Assembly (NCBI GenBank): GCA_014526335.1
Contig: JACTAT010000037.1
Span: forward strand, 3,360,394-3,424,393
Direction of reading: 5' to 3'
From: Chrysaora quinquecirrha
Lineage: Eukaryota > Cnidaria > Scyphozoa > Semaeostomeae > Pelagiidae
DNA: 64,000 nt
The notes beneath the pieces are model-generated. The model saw only the letters and a program-made list of their open reading frames with translations. It had not been told where the DNA came from and did no database searches. The number at the start of each line of letters is the position of its first letter. The stretch's first letter is position 1. Shown here in pieces: positions 9,480 through 20,290 of this stretch. Both the position numbers and the translations under genes were made by a program.

Positions 9480-11249
9480 ATGGACCTGTCAGGTAATAGT
9501 GCCACAGAAGATCTGCAGATGGAATCCAATAGAAGATGGAGTGACATTGTTGAAAATGATAATATACAGCCTTCAAGAATCGCGCATGCGCAGAAGAAAG
9601 AACAGCAATCGGAAGAGAATCAATCAATAACATCAGACAATGAACAGGATACAGAAACTCAGAACATCGCAGGTAATACCTTTACAGAAACCTTACCTAA
9701 AGATAAAAAAGAAACTACTCACAGTGGCCTAGAATTCAGAGGCATTAAATTTTATACCAAATCATCTATAACACACATCGAAATCATCGAAACAATTCAC
9801 AAGACATTAAACAACCCCTGTGCCATCACTCACTTACAACGAATGCCATCCAGACAACGTCATTAAAATCGGAACGCCATATTATCATCATCACAATTGG
9901 TTGACGTCCTCTTATCAAAAACCATATTCCTTCCTTCTCAACCTGAACACCTATTACCAATACAGCCCATACGCCAAAGACCAACACTCATTACCATCCC
10001 ATTTGCCTCACCTGACATCTCAAATTCAGCCATTTTTGAACAGCTTGAGCCCCATGGAAAAATATTGAACATCTGGAATCAAACATATCAAGAATTTCCC
10101 ACAATATCCACTGGCAAACGTTTATGCACCATCTATCCTAATCCTGAAAACCCACTCCCACCCTTCATAATCATCTCCGGCCAGAAAATACTCATTTCAT
10201 TTAGAGGACATCAACCCATCTGCATTCATTGTAATTCAACTTTCCATCTCACCATCAATTGCAACCTGAGGGGCCTAAAGCTTTGCTATTACTATGGAGA
10301 CGATGGACATAACTACGTGGACTCTGACATTAGACAAAACGGTGATAGACCAACAACTCACAATACGATACGAAGACAAACATCTGACAGTGACATGAGT
10401 GACGACAACAGTGACGTCAACAATTTTGACGGTGATACAGTAATACTGTCTGACTATAACAGTGAACTGGACAGGCCACTGCCTAGGAATCGTCTTAGGC
10501 CTACATCACAGCAACAGCAACAGGACAATTGTGAGAGTGAGACAGACGAACAGGACAGACCAGCAGGGCCTAAGTATAGACTTAGGCCCTCAAACAGACA
10601 ACAACAACAACAACAACAGCACCAGAATGAGAGTAAGAGAGACAGTAAGACAGACCAACAAGACGATGACCCAACACAGTTTCACGGAAGCGGTGGTAGC
10701 GAGGCTGAGGGCCCTCCACCCATTCCACAAACACCATCATCTCAACCAACCCAACCATTAACATCGGCACAAGGCAATATAATCATTCCAACATCCCCAG
10801 CATCTCCACAAGCCACACAACAGTTTGAATCACAATCCATCCTTCCAAACATATCACAACTGAACGCATTTCCACCAAAAAATTCTAATTCCACACAACC
10901 ACAGATTACAACACCTTCAACCAACTCACCTGTCATTACCCCATCAAATGAACAACAACACCAATTTTCACCATCCATACAAATCTCCCCCAACTCACAT
11001 TTAATCACACAAACAATTGCACAAACTCTTTTCAATTATTCACATCAAAACACACAAGCAACATCCCCAGTCATTACATCAGTATTCTCACTCAGTCAGC
11101 CCACCCCATCTCCAAGTACTACCTCCATTTCATCACAACATAAAAGACCCATTTCCTCATCCTCATCATCACAGAAGACGACGTCCACACACCAAGAAAC
11201 AGAAAGAGCAAAGACAAAGAAGAAGAAACAAAAGACACATTCACATTAA
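9480..11249 (+). pseudogene. Family A ORF1, one frameshift
   Basis: Starts at ATG 9480, only 12 nt into the element. Codons 2-7 read D-L-S-G-N-S; other copies read D-P-S-G-N-S. A frameshift near 9866 splits it; the second frame runs to TAA at 11247-11249. It contains two CCHC-like knuckles, though the second one starts C-Y-Y-Y, so its second Cys is lost, and the first reads C-I-H-C. Two poly-Q tracts follow D-R-P...R-L-R-P repeats (about 10480-10625), then a Ser/Thr/Pro/Gln-rich tail ending in basic residues. ORF1 proteins of LINEs bind nucleic acid and form RNPs. Probably inactive. Confidence 0.85.
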
Positions 11250-13283
11250 CACACATCCACATAATATATATTTCAACATACATTCACTAATTTATTTACT
11301 TTGTCATTGAATTTGTAGCTTGAATTGAATTGTGTCCCAAAACCTTAAATCTGAATGCCCTCTATACTTAGTTTGAATGTCAATGGGTTGAATGACAAAA
11401 ACAAGGCAGAAGCAATCTTTCACCATCTTAGTAATGACAAGCCCGATATTGTATTTTTGCAAGAAACACATCTAAATGTAAATACTAAAAATTCAATCAT
11501 TTCTGACAATAGATGGAAAGGCACCAAAATTCATTCAATTTCTGCCAATAATTTTGCAGGTGTTAGCACTCTTATTTCTGAAAATTTCAATGCAACCATA
11601 CATTCTAATGACATTTGCCAAGAAGGAAACTACATTTTTACTGACTTGACCTTTGACGATCACCGCTTTCTATTGATAAATGTATACGCTCCTGCAGGGG
11701 GTAATAAAACACAAAAAAGAAAAGATAAATTTTCTGAAATTCATACTAAAATCTAAAATTATCCAGATGTTGAATTTATAATTTATGGTGGTGATTTCAA
11801 TACGGTTCTTGATATCAATTTAGACAGAAGTAGGGACATAACATACATAGACAGATCAAAAAATCCTCTAATTGAGACCATTAATGAAAATGATTTGCAA
11901 GATATTTGGAGAACCTTTCACCCTGATGAAAAGCAATATACATACAAAAGCACAGTTGGAACATACAGCAGACTTGACAGATTCTATACCTCAAAAGCTA
12001 CATTGAATTACTTTACAAAATGTAAATTGTTCCTTTCCCCACTCTGATCATCAAAAACTTTTACTTGTGTTTGATTTTGATAAGATAAAGAGGGGAAATG
12101 GATCATGGAAAATGAATACGTCCATCTTACAACAAGAAGATTATCAACTTGCAATGTCCGGATTTCTCCAGTTTTGGATTTCTATCTTTGATGACTTTCC
12201 TAATCCACTTGATTGGTGGGATAAGGCTAAAAAACAAATAGCAAAAATTACTAAACAATATTGCATATAACTCTCAATTGAACGTAAAAAGAAAAAATCA
12301 AAACTCTATAAACAATTACGCAATGCGACCAAAAAAGCAGAACAGACAGACAGACAATCATTCAAAGATTTAGTAGACCGTATCACAAAAGAAATAAAAT
12401 CCCTTGAAACAAACGAAGCATTTAATTTAAAAGTCAAAGCCAAAGCACGCTGGACAGAAGAGGGTGAAAGGGTCACCAAATATTTTTGTAATTTAGAGAA
12501 AAAACGTCAAGCTGCACAAGTTATGAAATCTGTTAAGACAAAAACAGGAACAATAGTTCACAATCCCAAAGATATGCTTGAAACTGTCAAAATATTTTAC
12601 TCTGACTTATTTGCAAATAAAACCACAGACACCTCTAAACAAGATGAATTACTCTCAAAAGTAGAAAACAAACTTTCCAACATTGACAGAGATTCTTGTG
12701 AGGGCCAACTAACTAAAGATGAATTATACACAGCACTTTCTAAGATGAAAAATAATAAAACACCAGGCCTCGATGGTATTCCAGTAGAGTTTTATAAAAC
12801 CTTCTGGAATATCATTGGGGAGCATTTTACAAGAGTTGCTAATGCCTGCTTTGATTTACAACAACTTTCCCACTCTCAACGTGTAAGTTTAATTTCAACA
12901 CTTTACAAAAAAGGTGACAAAGTGATCTAGGCAATTGGAGACCAATTAGTCTACTCAATGTTGACTACAAGATAATCGCAAAAACTCTCGCCAATCGTTT
13001 GCGAAATGTACTATCAACTATCGTTTCTGAAGATCAAACATGCAGTGTCCCAAATAGGTCAATTCTGTCAAACGGACATATATTAAGAGATCTCCTTCAC
13101 TATGCTGAAAACGAAAATCTCCCAGCAGCCCTTCTATCTTTAGATCAAATGAAAGCCTTTGACCGTGTAAACTGGAATTTCCTTTTCAAAACATTAGAAA
13201 GATTTGGTTTTGGGCCACAATTCATTTCATATATTAAAACATTGTATTCTAATATTAGTAGTCGTGTTAAAGTAAATGGGTAC

Positions 13284-13409
13284 TGTTACAATAATACATG
13301 AAGTATTTGTATGTTGTTGTGGTTGAGTTTATCAGATTTTGTGAGTTGAGAGTTGAAGCCGGTGTGTACCTCTTCCTGTTCCTCTGCACAACGACTGGAT
13401 ATTGAAACA
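13284..13409 (+). repeat. 5' LTR
   Basis: 126 bp, begins TG and ends CA; identical to the 3' LTR except for one C/T difference (TACCTCTT here, TACTTCTT there). Unusually short for a Ty3/Gypsy LTR. Confidence 0.9.
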
Positions 13410-13429
13410 TGGTGTCAGGTGTGGGATAA

Positions 13430-14494
13430 GTAACAGTTGATTATTATAGCAACTGGTATGAAGTAGACAGATTTGAGGGAATCCCTGACCTGAAAGTTGA
13501 AAGAACAGGGAGTTCAGCTGTAATCAGAGTCATGAAACAACATTTTGCAAGATATGGAATACCTTCTATAGTAGTCAGTGACAATGGTCCACAATTTTCA
13601 TCTAAAGAGTTCGAATCCTTCTCTAAAAATTGGGATTTCAAACATGAAACAAGTGACCCTGGATATCCAAAAGGGAATGGAAAAGCAGAATCAGCTGTAA
13701 AATCAGCCAAAGCTCTGATGAACAAATGTGCACAATCAAAGACAGATCCCTATATTGCGATATTAGAAACACGAAATACACCAACTCAGGATGTAGGAAG
13801 TAGTCCTGCACAGCGTCTCCTGAACAGAAGAACAAGATCATTTTTACCCATGTCTGAATCACTACTCGCCCCAAGAGGTGACAATTATTTGGAATCAGAG
13901 AGACAAAGATTGAAAAAGAACAAAGTCAGACAAGCTGAAAACTATGACAAAGGCTCTAAAGATTTAGAAGAATTGAAAGAAGGAGATACTGTTCGTATTC
14001 AACCATTTAGGCTAGGCCAGAAAACGTGGGATAAAGCAGTCATAAACAGACAGATAAGTGAAAGATCATATGAAATTGAAACAGCAAAGGGAACACTTAT
14101 TAGAAATAGAGTGCATTTGAGGAAAACAAAGGAAGTGCCACCTGTTCCAGCAGAGAACAAAGAATCAGAAAATTCAAAGAACAGAGAACAAAGATCAGAT
14201 AATGTTCAAAGATCAGATAAAAAAGAAGTAGAAAATTTCAAAGTAATAGAAAGAATCATTAGCAAAGATCCAAGCGAAGGAACTCCGATTCCAAATACAA
14301 TTACACCCAAGAGAACAAGGGACAGTGCAACGATCAGAGAGAGTAGAAATGAAACTGAAACGGTTAAAGGGACAAAGATTCCAGATGTAGCAAAGAACAG
14401 TCCCGTGAAACCAATGATAGAGACAAGGACACTTCGTCGTTCAACCAGAGAAAGAAGAGCTCCTACCCATTTGAGGTACTATTGCAGCAAATGA
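13430..14494 (+). pseudogene. Gypsy-type integrase remnant
   Basis: Open frame of about 355 codons from just after the primer-binding region to TGA at 14492. The catalytic triad can be followed: D in V-D-Y-Y-S-N-W-Y, D in V-S-D-N-G-P-Q-F, and E in G-N-G-K-A-E-S-A-V-K, which is the D,D-35-E spacing of retroviral-type integrases. The N-terminal zinc-binding HHCC domain is missing because the deletion joins close to the first D. There is no plausible start codon before the internal ATG at 13532, so the full core is unlikely to be translated. The C-terminal part is basic and charged. Confidence 0.85.
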
Positions 14495-14567
14495 CTTATC
14501 AAGTGAACTACTGTGACTCTAAGGAGATTTTGTGTGAACATTTTATTTTAATTTGTAAAAGAAAGGA

Positions 14568-14693
14568 TGTTACAATAATACATGAAGTATTTGTATGTTG
14601 TTGTGGTTGAGTTTATCAGATTTTGTGAGTTGAGAGTTGAAGCCGGTGTGTACTTCTTCCTGTTCCTCTGCACAACGACTGGATATTGAAACA
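14568..14693 (+). repeat. 3' LTR
   Basis: 126-bp copy of the 5' LTR with one substitution; preceded by the purine tract at about 14557-14567 and followed by the GGTAC duplication. Confidence 0.9.
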
Positions 14694-15416
14694 GGTACAT
14701 CTCTGCCCCATTCACCCTTGGTAGGGGAGTGAGACAGGGATGTCCCCTATCCCCCTTATTATATGTCCTAGTTTCCGAAATTTTTGCAATCTCTATCAGA
14801 AAAAACCAAGACATTACTGGTATTACAATTAAAAATGTTGAATTTAAAATTACCCAGTATGCTGATGACACCACAATAATCCTGCAAGGTGAACAGTCCA
14901 TCAAATCAACTTTCGATTGTGTCCAAGATTTTGAACTGGCATCAGGAGCTAAAATAAACAAAGGAAAAAGTAATGGAATTTGGCTTGGAAGATATAAAAA
15001 CAGATCAGATAATCCATATAATTTAGCATGGGGCAGGGAAGCATTGAAAATCCTTGGTGTCTTTCATGACCCTATTTTGAAAGAAAAAGAAACTTGGGAT
15101 CCTCGCATAAATAAATTCTGTAAAACTTTAGACCTTTGGACTTCTCGTGATCTTTCCTTGAGGGAGAGGGCTGTGGTTGCAAACCAGCTGGCCAGCTCGG
15201 TTTTCTGGTACACTGCAGCCATATATCCCCTTCCCCAGTGGGCTCTGAAAAAAATCAATGATAAACTGTGGAAGTTCATTTATCAGAATAAAAAAGATCC
15301 TATTAAACGTACACAAGCAAGACTTCCATACGAATTAGGAGGATTGAATATTATTGATATTGAAAAGAAAGCTGATGCCATTAAATTATCTTGGATTTCA
15401 AAATATCTTCAAAATG

Positions 15417-15916
15417 NNNNNNNNNNNNNNNNNNNNNNNNNNNNNNNNNNNNNNNNNNNNNNNNNNNNNNNNNNNNNNNNNNNNNNNNNNNNNNNNNNNN
15501 NNNNNNNNNNNNNNNNNNNNNNNNNNNNNNNNNNNNNNNNNNNNNNNNNNNNNNNNNNNNNNNNNNNNNNNNNNNNNNNNNNNNNNNNNNNNNNNNNNNN
15601 NNNNNNNNNNNNNNNNNNNNNNNNNNNNNNNNNNNNNNNNNNNNNNNNNNNNNNNNNNNNNNNNNNNNNNNNNNNNNNNNNNNNNNNNNNNNNNNNNNNN
15701 NNNNNNNNNNNNNNNNNNNNNNNNNNNNNNNNNNNNNNNNNNNNNNNNNNNNNNNNNNNNNNNNNNNNNNNNNNNNNNNNNNNNNNNNNNNNNNNNNNNN
15801 NNNNNNNNNNNNNNNNNNNNNNNNNNNNNNNNNNNNNNNNNNNNNNNNNNNNNNNNNNNNNNNNNNNNNNNNNNNNNNNNNNNNNNNNNNNNNNNNNNNN
15901 NNNNNNNNNNNNNNNN
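15417..15916. other. Assembly gap, 500 N
   Basis: Exactly 500 N, a conventional placeholder for unknown length. The left side is a plus-strand LINE interior and the right side is the 3' UTR of a minus-strand LINE, so array polarity reverses somewhere in or because of this join. Confidence 0.99.
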
Positions 15917-18060
15917 ACTTATTAAACTACAATTGGATTTCCCTAATTCAAAGTTAAAAAATTCAAACGTTGGAACAAATTAATGAACAATTTAATAAAC
16001 GCAATACAAAATTCTACTGTTCTATAAGGATGGATGGACGGAAGAGGCAAAAGAGAAAAAAGATAGAAAGACATGGAAACGAGGCAAGTCTCATGGGATG
16101 TTGATTTTCAGTTTTGATTCTCAAGGGATGCTAGGACATGATTCATTTTAATTGGATGTAAGTAACATTTCAATATTGAGGCACTATTTCAAAGTCTTGG
16201 AAAATCGAAAGTAGATTTTATGGACCCATTGACATTGATACGAAGTAGGGAAGCCATTGAAATTAGGGTTGTGGGGCATAATTCATTTGTTAAGTAATTT
16301 ATTTAATTATGAAAATTATTGAAAATTAAAGAGAAAAAGAAACAAAAAGGACGAGTGTCAATATTTGCTGCGTGTTATTTTTGTGCTTTTCTCCTGTGAT
16401 TTCCTTTGTCTATCAGTTCCTGGTATGTCTTTTGAGAAGATGATGATGATGATGATGCCATTCGTCTTTTGTGCTGGGAATGTGTTGGTTGTGGTTGGGG
16501 TGTTGAGGTTGGTTGAGTGAGTGAAGAATCAGATGTGATGACTGGTGATGATGTTTGTGTTGATGGAGCGGAATAATGAAAGAGTGTGGAGGCAATAGCG
16601 GGAGTGATTGTGGGTTGTGTTGGTGTGATTTGAGTTAACTGGGGTGAATATTCTTGGGTTGGATTTGAGTTTGTGAATGGAGTAGATGAACGTTGTCTTC
16701 GTCGAGGCAATGGAATTGGAGAGCATTGTGGAAGAATGGATTGGGAGTTGCATTGTTGGGTGACTGGAGATGCTGGTGAAGTTGGAATTGTGGTGTCTGA
16801 TTTGGATGATTCTAATGATTGAGTTGGTTTGGATGGCGTTGTATGGGAAATGGAACTGGGGTCATCAGTCTGACTTCCACTGCAGGCGTCAAACTGTGTT
16901 ACGTCTTGGTCTTCTGTGTTAGAGTCATTGTCATCCTGTTGTTGTTGTTGTTGTTGTTGTTGTTGCGTTGGCAAGGGCCTAAGCCTATACTTAGGCCCTG
17001 CTGGTCTGTCCTGTTGATCTGTCTCGCTGTCACTGTGTTGTTGTTGTTGCTGTTCTGTGGATAAGGGCCTAAGTCTCTTAGGCAGTGGCCTGTCCAAGTC
17101 ACTGTCATAGTTGGAAAGTATAACTGTGTCACTGTTGTTGTCACTGTTACGTATTGTATTGTGTGATGTGTATCTGTCACCGTTTAGTCTAATGTCACAG
17201 TCAACGTAGTTGTGGCCGTCGTCTCCACAGTAGAAGCAGAGCTTCAGACCCCTAAGATTGCAGTTGATGGTGAGGTGAAGGGTTGAATTACAATGCATGC
17301 AGATTGGTTGACGTCCTCGATATGAAATTAAGATTTTGTGGCCTGAGATGACAATGAATGGGGAAGTGGATTTTCTGGATTGGGATAAATGGTACAGAGA
17401 CGTTTTCCAGTGGAGATGGATGGAAATTCTTGATATTTTTGGTGCCAGATGTTGATTATTCTGCCGTGAGGGTGGAGTTGTTCATAGATTTGTGAATTCG
17501 AGATGTCTGGTGTGGCAAATGGAATGGTGATGAGGGTTGGTCTGGAACGAATTGGTGTGATGGGTAATGGATGCTCTGGCTGTGAGGGTAGAAATATGGA
17601 TTTGGAGAGGAGGACGTCAACCAAGGATGAATGGGATAGTATTGCATTCCAGTTTTGGTATCCTGGCTTAGATGGCATTCTTTGAAGGTGCGTGATGGCT
17701 GTAGGGTTGTTCAGTGATTTTGAATGTTAGTGATGATTTCGGAATGTGAGGTGCTTGATTTTGTAAAGAATTTGATGCCACATTGAGATATTGAGTCATA
17801 ACTTCTTGTTGTTGTTGAATTTGGCGTTTTAAGTTTATCTGCAAATGTTTTACCTGATGAATTTGTTGATGAAGCTGAGATGTTGGACATATTTTCATCT
17901 TCTTGATGCGATTGTGGTCTGTTAGATCCCGCATGCGCGTCTTCTTTATCATGTTGAGCATGCGCTTCTTCTTCTTCAACGATAGAGCTCCAATCTTTCT
18001 GAGTATCCATGATGTTGTCTGTTGCTGTACTATTACCTGACGGGTCCATGTTGACACACT
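15917..18060 (-). mobile_element. Family A ORF1-only (non-autonomous) copy
   Basis: From its full 5' end at U1 nt 21, ORF1 is followed within about 100 bp by the ORF2 start codon. After roughly 20 codons the sequence jumps to the last part of ORF2 and the 3' UTR. More than 3 kb of ORF2, including endonuclease and RT, is deleted. 15917-16374 holds these ORF2 remnants and 3' UTR and no other gene. The 3' terminus is in the gap. Such a copy would need ORF2 protein from a complete element. Confidence 0.8.
16375..18049 (-). pseudogene. Family A ORF1, frameshifted
   Basis: ATG at 18049, with the M-D-P-S-G-N-S start. Frameshifts lie near 17680 and 17310. The last 300 residues are open and contain the second CCHC knuckle (C-F-Y-C-G-D-D-G-H), the paired R-L-R-P plus poly-Q repeats (about 17090-16930) and a Ser-rich tail. 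It is nearly identical to the ORF1 of the other ORF1-only copy at 41065-42273 and closer to it than to the full-length element at 53170-59419. Confidence 0.8.
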
Positions 18061-18080
18061 TCTTCCCGTCAGGTAAGTAT
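18061..18080 (-). pseudogene. U1: U1 5' fragment, LINE junction
   Basis: U1 nt 1-21 in the GGG length variant, fused to the 5' end of the ORF1-only element. Confidence 0.9.
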
Positions 18081-18433
18081 GCAGGATTTTTCTAGCAGAG
18101 GAGCGTCGTCCAGGAACTTCTCGTTTCAAATGTGGTACATTGGCAACAGACCACAAGTGAAAGGCTGGCACTTCCATTCCGTTGAGATCGGCAAGGGATG
18201 AGAACAGATTTGGTAAGACTCGTCGCGGTTGGAACTTTCAGCACTAATGCTATGCGATGGTGAAAGGTGGAAATAATAAGACAAAGCAAATGCTGTTTCC
18301 TGTATAATAATTGTTGATGCGGTGCAATGTGAGAGATGGATGGCTAACACATCCGCAAGACGATGACGACAGAAAGAGATGTGAGGATGAAGAAGGTTTT
18401 TCTGTGTTGCTTGTTTTACACTTCAAGATGAGG

Positions 18434-18619
18434 GGGTGGGCCATCCATGGCGGCACTGCAATACCAGGACAACCCGTGTCCGGGGTGAAGCAAGCTTCAG
18501 ACCCACGGACCAATTCCAAAAATCAGTTTAATATTTGAGCACCCTTGGGTGCATATCAGATATTAAGCTGATAAGAACAGATACTACACTTGATCTTAGC
18601 CAAAAGGCCGAGAAGCGAT
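18434..18619 (-). ncRNA. U2: U2 snRNA
   Basis: U2 snRNA pairs with the intron branch site in the spliceosome. The sense strand begins ATCGCTTCTCGGCCTTTTGG as in other metazoans. GTAGTA (branch-site recognition, nt 33-38) and the Sm site ATTTTTGG are intact, the stem GCACCC-AA-GGGTGC is present, and the 3' stem-loop contains CTGGTATTGCAGT. The 3' end is placed by alignment to known U2 length (about 187 nt) and may be off by a few bases. Confidence 0.96.
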
Positions 18620-18774
18620 AACGAACTAGTCTTCGCTTCAGGCCGCGTCTCCACACGTGTTGCAATCACACGTGGGTGCAGGACAGCGACACGGAATTGC
18701 CAGTCAGTGCGTGTGCAATACCTGGCTGGCTACGCTACGTCGGTTGAAAAGAAGGACTGCAATTGCAAAAAGTG

Positions 18775-18894
18775 AAGCCTACAACACCAGGTGTTCCCAG
18801 GCGGTCACCCATCCAGGTACTGACCTGGCCCGACCATGCTTGACTGCGGTGATCGGACGAGAACCGGTATATTCATGGTGGTATGGTCGTAGGC
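18775..18894 (-). rRNA. 5S rRNA: 5S rRNA
   Basis: 120-nt RNA of the large ribosomal subunit, transcribed by RNA polymerase III. The sense strand begins GCCTACGACCATACCACC and ends TGTTGTAGGCTT. The internal promoter region (AAGCATGGTCGGGCCAGG and GTACCTGGATGGG) is intact. A T5 run four bases beyond the end is the expected pol III terminator. All ten non-diverged copies here look identical. Confidence 0.97.
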
Positions 18895-19326
18895 GAAAGC
18901 TAGAGGGCCGAATGTGCATGACACTACAGGCTAGAGACGCAGAAGTGTGCACACGCACATGTACGTATACGGCTTGATGCGTACGAAGTGGGTTGATGGA
19001 GGTAGATCTTCGTGGGAGTGCAGTGCTGCTGAGAAGGTGTGGTGAGTACCCTGGCCAGTTGGAACAGTGGGCGTGGCATTCGTGGAAGCCCAGCTTGCTC
19101 TTTAATAGTGTTGCAAAGGATGGGCTTCCGGTTGCGGCTGTACGAATGTGGTAAAGGTTGGTGCATCTTCCGGCATCTGGAGCGAAAGATGTGGAAAACG
19201 GCAAACGGTCGGTAACTTGCACACTCTTTGTAGAGTAGGGGAATTTTGTGTCGAGAGATGCCTGGTATCTGGCAAGTCGTGGTGGTGTTCTGACATGTAT
19301 GCAGAATTTGACATTAGTACTATTGG

Positions 19327-19328
19327 AA

Positions 19329-19364
<36 letters not shown>

Positions 19365-19491
19365 ATTGTACGGTCGAGTTACCAACGTTTGCGGTAATCG
19401 CAGGGGTCAGCCAAACCGAACTGCAATGGAAAGGCCTCGCCCTGGAAGAATCTCCTTGTTGATCAAGATGTCTTCCCCGTCAGGTAAGTAT
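19327..19491 (-). ncRNA. U1: U1 snRNA
   Basis: U1 snRNA recognises 5' splice sites. It begins ATACTTACCTG, the universal pairing sequence. Four stem-loops can be drawn: I with loop GATCAACAAG, II with ATTGCAGTTC, III, then the Sm-like AATTTCTGG, and IV closed by GCG-TTCG-CGC. Compared with other animals, loop I, loop II and the Sm site each carry an unusual base (see findings). The 3' end at the AGTCCCC stem is approximate. GGGG variant at nt 14-17. Confidence 0.95.
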
Positions 19492-19855
19492 GCAGGATTT
19501 TTCTAGCAGAGGGAGCGTCGTCCAGGAACTTCTCGTTTCAAATGTGGTACATTGGCAACAGACCACAAGTGAAAGGCTGGCACTTCCATTCCGTTGAGAT
19601 CGGCAAGGGATGAGAACAGATTTGGTAAGACTCGTCGCGGTTGGAACTTTCAGCACTAGTGCTATGCGATGGTGAAAGGTGGAAATAATAAGACAAAGCA
19701 AATGCTGTTTCCTGTATAATAATTGTTGATGCGGTGCAATGTGAGAGATGGATGGCTAAGACATCCGCAAGACGATGACGACAGAAAGAGATGTGAGGAT
19801 GAAGAAGGTTTTTCTGTGTTGCTTGTTTTACACTTCAAGATGAGGGGGTGGGCCA

Positions 19856-19997
19856 TCCATGGCGGCACTGCAATACCAGGACAACCCGTGTCCGGGGTGA
19901 AGCAAGCTTCAGACCCACGGACCAATTCCAAAAATCAGTTTAATATTTGAGCACCCTTGGGTGCATATCAGATATTAAGCTGATAAGAACAGATACT
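19856..19997 (-). pseudogene. U2: U2 3' portion (nt 35 onward), LINE junction
   Basis: U2 from A35 to the 3' end, joined to the poly(A) of the U2-family LINE. The Sm site and 3' stem-loops are intact; the 5' part is at 25342-25366. Confidence 0.93.
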
Positions 19998-20024
19998 TTT
20001 TTTTTTTTTCATTTTATATTATTT

Positions 20025-20058
20025 GGAGGTGCCCCTGTTAAGCAGTAGGTACACCTCC
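20025..20058 (-). other. 3'-terminal hairpin of U2 LINE
   Basis: GGAGGTG (sense) pairs with CACCTCC across a 20-nt loop, 15 bp before the poly(A). The same hairpin occurs in the second copy at about 26789-26823. It differs from the U1 LINE terminal hairpin, so it is probably a family-specific RT recognition signal. Confidence 0.55.
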
Positions 20059-20290
20059 AGGCCCCCATAGACATGGCAAGGGCAGTGTACATAAAATCAG
20101 ATTAATTACAATGATACTAAAATTTATTGAACGAAACTAATTAATTACAATGATACTGTATTAATTCCATATCATAATGTTATGAAACACATTCAATCAG
20201 ATATAATTGTCAATCTTACTTAATACAATAGTAATTAAAAGTTCATTGCATTGTTCGTGTGATAATTGAACTAGGTGAAATGTGTAAAAA

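Larger units (their letters stand above)
13284..14693 (+). mobile_element. Ty3/Gypsy-type LTR element, internally deleted
   Basis: Two 126-bp direct repeats (TGTTACAATA...TTGAAACA) enclose 1158 bp. The insertion is flanked by a 5-bp duplication GGTAC (13279-13283 and 14694-14698), and the host ORF2 continues exactly across it. TGGTGTCAGGTGTGGG after the 5' LTR is the likely primer-binding site, and the purine run AAAAGAAAGGA before the 3' LTR is the polypurine tract. Only an integrase remnant remains; gag, protease, RT and RNase H are deleted. The two LTRs differ by one base, so the insertion is recent. Confidence 0.92.
9469..15416 (+). mobile_element. U1 LINE family A, near full-length, nested insert
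   Basis: Complete 5' end at the U1 junction, ORF1, ORF2, interrupted by an LTR element at 13284-14693 and cut by the assembly gap. ORF1 is the same subfamily as 45797-50351 (M-D-x-S-G-N-S-A-T-E-D-L). The 3' end is hidden in the gap. Confidence 0.9.
11355..15416 (+). pseudogene. Family A ORF2 (APE-RT), broken and interrupted
   Basis: Begins M-P-S-I-L-S-L-N-V-N-G with APE motifs L-Q-E-T-H-L and Y-G-G-D-F-N in order. A stop follows at 11754-11756, with more frameshifts near 12030 and 12920 and a TAA at 12268. RT motifs F-D-R-V-N-W lie near 13155. The frame is then interrupted by the LTR element and resumes at 14699 with R-Q-G-C-P-L-S-P-L-L and Y-A-D-D (near 14860) before the gap. Removing the LTR element and one GGTAC copy restores collinearity with other copies. 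Confidence 0.85.
18061..19997 (-). repeat. U1-U2-5S array segment
   Basis: About 1.4 array units. Going up in coordinate: U1 nt 1-20, spacer 18081-18433 (U1 promoter and U2 3' flank), U2, 5S, spacer 18895-19326, U1, spacer 19492-19855, U2 3' portion. The spacers contain no other gene. Confidence 0.95.

Noticed and set aside
13284..14693. Endogenous retrovirus
   Set aside because: Very short LTRs, no envelope, and integrase features of Ty3/Gypsy retrotransposons.
16440..16460. GAT trinucleotide repeat as a separate microsatellite
   Set aside because: It encodes the Ser run of ORF1 and is shared by the other copies.
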